Shown: positions 1 to 4,958 of the stretch, piece by piece
Layout: each line of letters begins with the position of its first letter
How positions within the stretch are numbered: the stretch's first letter is position 1
Assembly: GCA_003453085.1 (NCBI GenBank)
Contig: DMMK01000272.1
Span: 1-5,505 of the forward strand
DNA length: 5,505 nucleotides
Source: Verrucomicrobiales bacterium
GTDB lineage: Bacteria > Verrucomicrobiota > Verrucomicrobiia > Verrucomicrobiales > Verrucomicrobiaceae
Direction of reading: 5' to 3'
Translations under genes and position numbers: made by a program
Notes under the pieces: generated by a model
Told to the model about the DNA's origin: nothing
Databases searched by the model: none
What the model saw: the letters and a program-made list of their open reading frames with translations, nothing else

Positions 1-1
1 G

Positions 2-646
2 TGTGAGACCATAGGTTCCCCTGAGGAACCGATGCTGGGCATGGCGGTGCGGGTGAATCCCACGACCATCGCGGAACTGCTGCTGGAGATGGACACGCCG
101 CCTTCGGCCATTGCCTCTCCTGAGTACGCCATTGATGCCATGCCGCTGACGGCCGAGCTGGGGGATGCGGCCCTGCGTCTGGCGCGTTGCCTCCAGTCCC
201 CGGATGAGGCGCGCATCCTGGGGCCGCACATCATCCGCGAGATGACCTATCGTGCGCTCTGTGGCGGCCAGGGGCCTGCGCTGCGTGCGCTGGCCACGCC
301 GCAGAGCAGCTTTGGCCAGATCGCCCGGGCGATGCGGCGCATCCACCTGGACTTTGGCGAGACGCTGGACGTGGCCTCGCTGGCCCGTGAGGCTGGCATG
401 AGCGTCTCCACCTTTCACGCGCATTTCAAGGCGGTGACTTCCTACCCGCCGCTGCGTTATTTGCAGACCATCCGCCTGCACAAGGCGCAGGTCTTCATGG
501 TCAATGGCATGGCCGTAGCGGAGGCGGCCAACCGCGTGGGCTATGAAAGCCCGTCACAATTCAGCCGCGAGTTCAAACGTCTGTTCGGCGGCACGCCCAA
601 GGAGGTCACCGCGCGTTCTCGGATCGCCCTTTCCATGTTTTCGTGA
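2..646 (+). CDS. AraC-family transcriptional regulator, AraC_N (YqhC-like) type, 5' end missing
   Basis: This is a DNA-binding transcription regulator acting in the cytoplasm. The frame is open from base 2, so the start lies before the window; the ATG at 32 is an internal Met. The 214 visible residues hold the end of an N-terminal effector domain of the AraC_N type, recognisable from the AELLLEMD segment and the later GPHIIREMTYRALCG segment. A typical C-terminal AraC/XylS double helix-turn-helix follows: the first HTH is near 368-430 (DVASLAREAGMSVSTFHAHF) and the second near 512-595, ending in the family signature VGYESPSQFSREFKRLFG and then GTPKEV. Known relatives such as YqhC often control nearby aldehyde reductases or dehydrogenases. 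No such gene is visible here, so the target may lie upstream. The family call is firm; the effector and regulon are unknown. Confidence 0.92.
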   Translation, partial: CETIGSPEEPMLGMAVRVNPTTIAELLLEMDTPPSAIASPEYAIDAMPLTAELGDAALRLARCLQSPDEARILGPHIIREMTYRALCGGQGPALRALATPQSSFGQIARAMRRIHLDFGETLDVASLAREAGMSVSTFHAHFKAVTSYPPLRYLQTIRLHKAQVFMVNGMAVAEAANRVGYESPSQFSREFKRLFGGTPKEVTARSRIALSMFS

Positions 647-679
647 CTTTCGGACGGGTAAAAAGGAAGGTCTTTTTTT
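645..679 (+). terminator. Candidate rho-independent terminator after the AraC-family gene
   Basis: Bases 645-651 (GACTTTC) can pair with 666-672 (GAAGGTC) to form a 7-bp stem with one G-U pair and a 14-base loop. Seven T residues follow directly at 673-679. The stem starts inside the stop codon of the regulator gene. It is only moderately GC-rich and the loop is long, so termination may be weak. If real, it separates the regulator from tspO. Confidence 0.4.
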
Positions 680-687
680 GGGAGAGG

Positions 688-715
688 TCCACAGGGCCGA
701 TTTCCTGCGTATGAT
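688..715 (+). promoter_or_regulatory. Possible sigma-70-like promoter for tspO
   Basis: TATGAT at 710-715 matches the -10 consensus at five of six positions. TCCACA at 688-693 matches the -35 consensus at four of six, with a 16-base spacer. Transcription would begin around 721-724, practically on the tspO ATG at 724, giving a leaderless or near-leaderless message. No Shine-Dalgarno site is visible before that ATG, which fits. The evidence is short motif matches only. Confidence 0.25.
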
Positions 716-723
716 GTGAAGTT

Positions 724-1209
724 ATGGGCTCATCTTCATCCACCTTGCGCCAGGGGCTTGTGCTTCTGGGCTTCATCCTCATCACCTTTTGTGCACCTGC
801 TTTTGGGGCCTTTTCACCGCCGGGGAGCTGGTATGCGGCGCTGAGCAAGCCGACGTGGAACCCGCCCTCCTGGGTGTTTGGCCCGGCCTGGACGCTGCTC
901 TACACGCTGATGGCGGTGGCGGCCTGGCTGGTGTGGAAGCGTGGCGGCTTCGGCGCACAAAGGCGTCCGCTCAGTCTCTACTTCATCCAGTTGGCGCTGA
1001 ATGCTGCGTGGACGCCGGTTTTCTTTGGTGCGCACCAGTTGGGTGCAGCGTTTGCCGTCATCTTGGCCCTGTGGGTTTTCATCGGCCTCACGCTGCTGCA
1101 CTTTTGGCAGGTGAGCCGGACCGCTGGGTTGCTGTTCGTCCCCTATCTGGCCTGGGTGTCCTTTGCCACGGCGCTGAACTTTACCCTGTGGCGGCTGAAT
1201 CCGGCCTAA
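724..1209 (+). CDS. tspO: TspO/MBR family tryptophan-rich membrane protein
   Basis: This is a 161-aa integral membrane protein of the TspO/peripheral benzodiazepine receptor family, of usual bacterial length. Five hydrophobic segments are visible, roughly residues 10-30, 50-71, 84-101, 106-127 and 133-156. Family hallmarks include W36-Y37 and the loop L40-S-K-P-T-W-N-P-P48, which lies in the ligand-pocket region, then W50-V-F-G-P-A-W56, the N93-A-A-W-T-P-V-F-F-G102 helix, and the C-terminal W144-V-S-F-A-T-A-L-N152 with W156-R-L-N159. Bacterial TspO proteins bind porphyrins and heme and have been tied to tetrapyrrole control and stress responses; the role here is inferred from the family. No clear ribosome-binding site precedes the ATG. 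It lies 77 bp after the AraC-family gene and is convergent with yaeQ. Confidence 0.95.
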   Translation: MGSSSSTLRQGLVLLGFILITFCAPAFGAFSPPGSWYAALSKPTWNPPSWVFGPAWTLLYTLMAVAAWLVWKRGGFGAQRRPLSLYFIQLALNAAWTPVFFGAHQLGAAFAVILALWVFIGLTLLHFWQVSRTAGLLFVPYLAWVSFATALNFTLWRLNPA

Positions 1210-1216
1210 CAAGCCG

Positions 1217-1774
1217 TTATTCCTGGCCGTGGAGGCGCTGGAGGGTGATCTCCAGGGAATCGGTGCCATCGCCGATGAACAGGGCCCCGTCCTGAAGGGT
1301 GATCTGCAGGCTCATGGAGCGCTGGGTCATCGCGGCGAGTTTCTGGCTCTGCTCTGCCGGGATCTGCCAGACGGTGAGATTGCGCAGGCGGGTGAGTTTG
1401 GAAGCGATGCCTGCCCACCAGGTGGGGGTGCTGGAGCTGAAGCTGTAAACGGTGACCTTGGCGGCGCGGCTGCACAGGCGGGTGATGCGTTTTTCATCCG
1501 GCTGGCCGACTTCGATGATGTGAACGAGCAGGCCGGTGAGGTCCTTTTGCACCAGGCAGGGTTCATCGGGCTCCCACATGTCCTTGCCAAATTCCAGCAG
1601 GCCCTGGTCATTGTTCGCCGGGGCGTTGAGGGCAAAGGCCAAGATGCGGATCATCATCCGCTCATCGGTTTCCGAAGGGTGACGTGCGATGGTGAGGCTG
1701 TGATCGCTGTAAAGATTGCGATCAATGTCGGAGACATCCAGGCTGGCTTTGTAGATGGTGGCTTTGAGTGCCAT
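1217..1774 (-). CDS. yaeQ: YaeQ family protein
   Basis: The 185-aa product matches the YaeQ family over its full length. Recognisable blocks are the start MALKATIYKA, R31-H-P-S-E-T-D-E-R-M-M41, L60-E-F-G63, the DEP and QKDLTG stretch at 70-81, E88-V-G-Q-P-D-E-K95, the LTRLRNLTV segment around 127-135, and the C-terminal QRSMSLQITLQDG around 151-163. YaeQ structures show a variant PD-(D/E)XK nuclease-like fold, and the conserved acidic and Gln residues of the S-E-T-D-E and E-V-G-Q-P blocks are the likely active-site region. No enzymatic role is established. The start at 1774 was chosen because family members begin MALKATIYKA; an in-frame ATG 23 codons upstream adds a non-conserved leader. No Shine-Dalgarno site is visible. 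The stop codon lies 7 bp from that of tspO. Confidence 0.95.
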   Translation of the reverse strand: MALKATIYKASLDVSDIDRNLYSDHSLTIARHPSETDERMMIRILAFALNAPANNDQGLLEFGKDMWEPDEPCLVQKDLTGLLVHIIEVGQPDEKRITRLCSRAAKVTVYSFSSSTPTWWAGIASKLTRLRNLTVWQIPAEQSQKLAAMTQRSMSLQITLQDGALFIGDGTDSLEITLQRLHGQE

Positions 1775-1785
1775 AAGGGACGCGG

Positions 1786-1813
1786 AGTTTACCGAGGGGA
1801 GGGCGAGGAACAA
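1786..1813 (-). promoter_or_regulatory. Possible weak promoter for yaeQ
   Basis: Read on the minus strand, TTGTTC (1813-1808) and TAAACT (1791-1786) are separated by 16 bases. The first matches the -35 consensus at three of six positions and the second the -10 consensus at four of six. The -10 element ends 11 bases before the ATG at 1774, so the leader would be only a few bases long. The match is weak and could be chance. Confidence 0.15.
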
Positions 1814-1893
1814 GGGGTGTCTTTCCCCATCATCGGGGCGCAAAAAAGGAGAGGTGCTCGGGTGCTGCGCGTAAAGGGCTCATTCTGTTGACA

Positions 1894-1911
1894 GTTCGGC
1901 GGCTGCGGAAC
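1894..1911. promoter_or_regulatory. Imperfect palindrome in the yaeQ/cytochrome intergenic region, possible operator
   Basis: The 18 bases read GTTC-g-GC-ggct-GC-g-GAAC: two half sites symmetric at six of nine positions. It lies exactly between TTGACA (1888-1893) and TTGACG (1913-1918), two repeats 25 bp apart, and about 40 bp before the cytochrome start. The position suits a regulator-binding site upstream of the promoter proposed at 1913-1942. No known operator consensus is recognised, and GC-rich DNA yields such palindromes by chance. Confidence 0.2.
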
Positions 1912-1912
1912 G

Positions 1913-1942
1913 TTGACGCAGGTCCGCTTTGCCACGTATTGA
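1913..1942 (+). promoter_or_regulatory. Possible promoter for the multiheme cytochrome gene
   Basis: TTGACG at 1913-1918 matches the -35 consensus at five of six positions. The best-placed -10-like hexamer is TATTGA at 1937-1942 after an 18-base spacer, matching only at the first three positions. Transcription would start close to the ATG at 1949, so the transcript would be almost leaderless. The perfect TTGACA just upstream at 1888-1893 has no acceptable -10 at 15-19 bases. The rest of the 1775-1948 gap holds only G- and C-run dyads without T tracts. Confidence 0.22.
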
Positions 1943-1948
1943 ATCGGA

Positions 1949-4291
1949 ATGAAAAAACGCCGCCCGGATTCCCCTCCACCTCCGCCTTCCCCGCCGTCTG
2001 GCGAGGGAGGATCGTCGGCGGGGATGGCGTGGGTGGTGGTGGGCCTGCTGGCGGTGGTGGGCGGCATTGGCTGGGCCCTGTGGCCGAAGAAGCCCTCTTA
2101 CACACCTGTGCCGGTGATGGCAGAGCCGAAGAAGCCTGTGCAGGCCTTTGTGATGCCGGATGAAAAGGCCACCTTCGCCCAGTATGCGGGCTCGCAGTCC
2201 TGCAAGGAGTGTCATGCAGTGGAGTTCGAGAAATGGCAGGGCTCTCATCACGGCCTCGCGGAACGTTTGCCCGATGACAAGCTGGACCTCGCAGGCTTTC
2301 AGCCGCCGCAGATTTTTAAGCACGGCACGCAGACCTCCGAGGCGCGGAAAGAGGGTGGCGTGTACCAGATCATCTCCCTCGGGTTTGATGGGCAAACGAA
2401 GCCTTGGTCGGTGGAGCGGGTGATCGGTCATGCGCCGCTGCGGCAGTATTTGGTGAAGGGCAAAAATGGCCGCCTGCATTCCATGGAGGCCTGCTTTGAT
2501 CCGGTGAAGGGAGACTGGTTCAATGTCTATGGCGATGAAGATCGCAAGCCCGGCGAGTGGGGCCACTGGACCGGGCGCGGCATGGTGTGGAACCAGATGT
2601 GTGCGAGCTGCCACAACACCCGTGTGCGCAAAAACTATGACCTGGAGACGGACAGCTACCAGACCCGCATGGCGGAGATGACGGTGAGCTGCGAATCCTG
2701 CCACGGGCCGATGAAGGCGCACGATGACTGGCAGCGTCAGTACAAGGGCACACCGGGCGGCGAAAAGGACCCCACACTGGTGGCCTGGAGCCGGGACCAG
2801 CACACGGAAAATTGCGCGGGCTGCCACGCACGGCGCGGGGAGATCACCGGGGACTTTGTGCCGGGCGAATCCTTTTGGGACCATTACCTGCTGACCATCA
2901 CGGACCACACGGATGTGTATTACCCAGATGGCCAGATCCGCGATGAGAACTATGAATTCGCCAGTTTCTTCAGCAGTCGCATGCACCATGCGGGCGTGCG
3001 CTGCATGGACTGCCATGACATGCACAGCATGAAGACGATCCTGCCGGGGAATCAGCTCTGCGTGCGCTGCCACACACCGGGAGGCTACCCCAATGCACCC
3101 GTGATCGTGCCAGAGGCGCACAGCTTTCACCAGACCGCCAGTGCGGGGAACCAGTGCATCAACTGCCACATGCCGCAGACGACCTACATGCAGCGGCATC
3201 CGCGTCATGACCATGGGTTCACCATTCCTGATCCGCTGCTGACCAAGGAGCATGGCGTGCCGAATGCCTGCAACAAATGCCATACGGACCAGACGGTGGA
3301 CTGGGCCCTGGCTGCCACGGAGAAATGGTATGGCGACAAGATGAACCGCCGCACCCGCAGCCGGGCGCAGACCATCGCCAAAGCCCGCCAGGGAAATCCC
3401 GAAGGGCGTGACGGGCTGCTGGCCCTGCTGGAAAGCGATGACACCGCCCACTGGAAAGCCAGCGCCACGCTGCTGCTGGACCGCTGGATGACCGAACCCA
3501 AAGTGCAACAAGCTGTGGCCAAACAGACCGCGCATGAGCACCCGATGGTGCGGCAGGCAGCGGCCCGTGTGCTGGAGCCTGCGCTGCAAGACAGCGCCCT
3601 GCGCGCCACCACGGAAAAGCTGCTGGAAGATCCCGTGCGCAGTGTGCGCGTGACGGCCGCGTGGACGCTGAGAGAGGGGCTGAAGCTGGACAGCCCGGCG
3701 GGCCAGGACTTGCAGCACATGCTGCGGCTGAATGGCGACCAGCCGAGCGGGCAAATGCAGTTAGGCCAGTTTTACTACGCGCTGCGGGAGGTGCCGCGTG
3801 CCATCCGGCACATGGAGACGGCCATCCAGTGGGACCCGAATTCGCCGCCGTTTCACCATGATCTGGCCATGCTGTTCAGCGCTGCGGGCAACACGACCAA
3901 GGTCATTGAGAAACTGCGTGATGCCATCCGCCTCGCTCCGAATGAGGGGCAGTTTCACTATGAGTTAGGCCTGGCCCTGAGTGAAACCGGGGACATGGAG
4001 GCCACCATCGCTGCCTTGAAAGAGTGCGTGCGGGTGACGCCGCAGTACGCTCGGGCTTGGTACAATTTAGGTCTGGCCCTCAATGGCCTAGGGCGCACGG
4101 CGGAGGCCATGGATGCTTTGCGCAAAGGCGAGGCGGCAGATCCTGCGGACCCCGGCATCCCCTACGCCCGCGCCACCATCCTGGCGCAGCTCGGGCAAAA
4201 GCAGGCGGCCATCGCGGCGGCCCAGCGCGCGCTCACCATTCAGCCCGGTTTCCAGGAGGCGCGCCAGCTTCTAATGATGCTGCAAAGGTAA
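1949..4291 (+). CDS. Membrane-anchored octaheme cytochrome c with HEAT-like and TPR repeats
   Basis: This 780-aa protein is probably an extracytoplasmic electron-transfer or redox protein. A basic KKRR start and a Pro-rich stretch (9-16) precede one hydrophobic helix at about 26-45, which looks like an uncleaved signal anchor. Eight CXXCH c-heme sites begin at C85, C218, C248, C289, C352, C371, C403 and C441. The 128 residues between hemes 1 and 2 lack heme sites and carry G160-H-A-P-L-R-Q-Y-L168 and W205-G-H-W-T-G-R210, blocks familiar from cytochrome c554-like proteins of this architecture. His-rich segments (H99-H100 and H417 to H422) could supply distal heme ligands. Residues 487-578 look like HEAT repeats, and about five TPRs span 602-768. 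Substrate and partner are unknown; no reductase, quinol oxidase or cytochrome maturation gene is nearby. The start is supported by its positive charges before the helix; only GGA at 1946-1948 resembles a ribosome-binding site. Confidence 0.94.
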   Translation: MKKRRPDSPPPPPSPPSGEGGSSAGMAWVVVGLLAVVGGIGWALWPKKPSYTPVPVMAEPKKPVQAFVMPDEKATFAQYAGSQSCKECHAVEFEKWQGSHHGLAERLPDDKLDLAGFQPPQIFKHGTQTSEARKEGGVYQIISLGFDGQTKPWSVERVIGHAPLRQYLVKGKNGRLHSMEACFDPVKGDWFNVYGDEDRKPGEWGHWTGRGMVWNQMCASCHNTRVRKNYDLETDSYQTRMAEMTVSCESCHGPMKAHDDWQRQYKGTPGGEKDPTLVAWSRDQHTENCAGCHARRGEITGDFVPGESFWDHYLLTITDHTDVYYPDGQIRDENYEFASFFSSRMHHAGVRCMDCHDMHSMKTILPGNQLCVRCHTPGGYPNAPVIVPEAHSFHQTASAGNQCINCHMPQTTYMQRHPRHDHGFTIPDPLLTKEHGVPNACNKCHTDQTVDWALAATEKWYGDKMNRRTRSRAQTIAKARQGNPEGRDGLLALLESDDTAHWKASATLLLDRWMTEPKVQQAVAKQTAHEHPMVRQAAARVLEPALQDSALRATTEKLLEDPVRSVRVTAAWTLREGLKLDSPAGQDLQHMLRLNGDQPSGQMQLGQFYYALREVPRAIRHMETAIQWDPNSPPFHHDLAMLFSAAGNTTKVIEKLRDAIRLAPNEGQFHYELGLALSETGDMEATIAALKECVRVTPQYARAWYNLGLALNGLGRTAEAMDALRKGEAADPADPGIPYARATILAQLGQKQAAIAAAQRALTIQPGFQEARQLLMMLQR

Positions 4292-4321
4292 GGGCGGGAC
4301 TGGGCCTCCAGAACGGAGAAT

Positions 4322-4354
4322 CTCGACAGCAGGATTTTTTTCTGCCACACCGAG
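4322..4354 (+). other. Possible two-part hairpin with a T7 loop between the cytochrome and sigma factor genes
   Basis: Inside the 88-bp gap, CTCG (4322-4325) can pair with CGAG (4351-4354) and GCAG (4329-4332) with CTGC (4342-4345). The run of seven T (4335-4341) sits in the loop, not after the stem, so this is not a normal intrinsic terminator. It could be an mRNA structure between two co-transcribed genes, or chance. No clear promoter or ribosome-binding site for the sigma gene is visible in this gap. Confidence 0.18.
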
Positions 4355-4379
4355 GGGACTGACGTCCATAGAGCTGTGT

Positions 4380-4958
4380 ATGGCCAACCTGCCTGACTTT
4401 GAATCTGAGCCTGATGAACGGCTCGCCCGACATGCGGAAGACGGCCAAGAGGCGGCTTTCCGGGTGCTGCTGGGCCGTCATCTGCAGCCTTTGCGCACCT
4501 ACCTTGCCTTGCGCGCCCCGGTGGCGGACTTGATTGATGAGGTGGCGCATGATGCCTTTGTGTTTGCCTACCGGCATCTGGCGGATTTTACCCACGGCTC
4601 CATGCAGGCCTGGCTGCGCAGCATCGCGCATCATCAGTTGCGCGACCGCCTGAAGGCCCATGCGCGGGAATCGGTGAAGCACGAACGTTATGGCGAGCAC
4701 CTGCGCTGGGAGCTGGCGCTGGCCCAAATGGATGCACCGGCGGCCAGCGAGGAGGCGGACCATCTGGCCCGCTGCGTGGAAAAGTTGCGCCTCAGCCAGC
4801 GGGAGTTGCTGACGCTGCGCTATGAGCAGGAGCTGAGCAGTGAGGAGATCGCCCAGCGCACGGGCCGCAGCACCCTGGGAGTGCGCACGGTGCTGATGCG
4901 CATCCGCCAGCAGTTACGCCAATGCATTGAAACCCAGATGGAAGGAGTCACGCCATGA
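4380..4958 (+). CDS. ECF-type sigma-70 family RNA polymerase sigma factor
   Basis: This 192-aa protein should direct RNA polymerase to a set of alternative promoters. Region 2 covers about residues 25-96, with the core-binding 2.2 helix in D50-L-I-D-E-V-A-H-D-A-F60 and on to F70, and the promoter-recognition 2.4 segment in A77-W-L-R-S-I-A-H-H-Q-L-R-D-R90. Region 4 covers about 131-183; its helix-turn-helix is S153-S-E-E-I-A-Q-R-T-G-R-S-T-L-G-V-R169 with the recognition helix after it. There is no region 1.1 or 3, as expected for ECF factors. It resembles the Sig-70_gvs1 type described from Rhodopirellula and Verrucomicrobium, although that subfamily call is tentative. The ATG at 4380 gives a normal N-terminus but has no clear Shine-Dalgarno site. 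Its stop overlaps the start of the next gene by ATGA (4955-4958). Confidence 0.92.
   Translation: MANLPDFESEPDERLARHAEDGQEAAFRVLLGRHLQPLRTYLALRAPVADLIDEVAHDAFVFAYRHLADFTHGSMQAWLRSIAHHQLRDRLKAHARESVKHERYGEHLRWELALAQMDAPAASEEADHLARCVEKLRLSQRELLTLRYEQELSSEEIAQRTGRSTLGVRTVLMRIRQQLRQCIETQMEGVTP
4942..4947 (+). promoter_or_regulatory. Strong ribosome-binding site for the FecR-like gene
   Basis: AAGGAG lies inside the end of the sigma factor gene, 7 bases before the ATG at 4955. It is the only strong Shine-Dalgarno site in front of a gene in this window. It settles the start of the downstream gene and supports translational coupling. Confidence 0.8.

Noticed and set aside
32..34. ATG as the start of the AraC-family gene
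   Set aside because: The frame is open upstream to the window edge, and the upstream residues continue the effector domain, so the true start lies before the window.
1775..1843. Upstream ATG extending YaeQ by 23 residues
   Set aside because: YaeQ proteins begin MALKATIYKA, and the extension is not family-like and runs into the promoter region.
1814..1846. GGGG/CCCC/GGGG dyads followed by a run of six A, as a terminator
   Set aside because: The stems are only 4 bp, and on the minus strand the T run would come before the stem, not after it.
1229..1891. 220-codon plus-strand frame antisense to yaeQ
   Set aside because: The minus strand encodes a full-length YaeQ match; the plus-strand translation is Gly/Ala/Asp-rich and resembles nothing I recognise.
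1888..1893. Perfect TTGACA as a -35 box
   Set aside because: None of the hexamers 15-19 bases downstream looks like a -10 element, so it was not called as a promoter by itself.
1880..3754. Long open frame of 624 codons on the minus strand antisense to the cytochrome gene
   Set aside because: It mirrors the codon bias of the GC-rich cytochrome gene, has a His/Arg/Leu-rich composition with no recognisable domain, and the plus-strand frame carries eight CXXCH motifs and TPRs.
4306..4341. CTCC/GGAG stem and T7 tract as an intrinsic terminator of the cytochrome gene
   Set aside because: The 4-bp stem ends 16 bases before the T tract, and the alternative hairpin places the T tract in its loop; neither is a canonical terminator.
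4233..4763. 176-codon minus-strand frame across the cytochrome-sigma junction
   Set aside because: It runs antisense through the well-supported sigma factor gene and has no recognisable motif.
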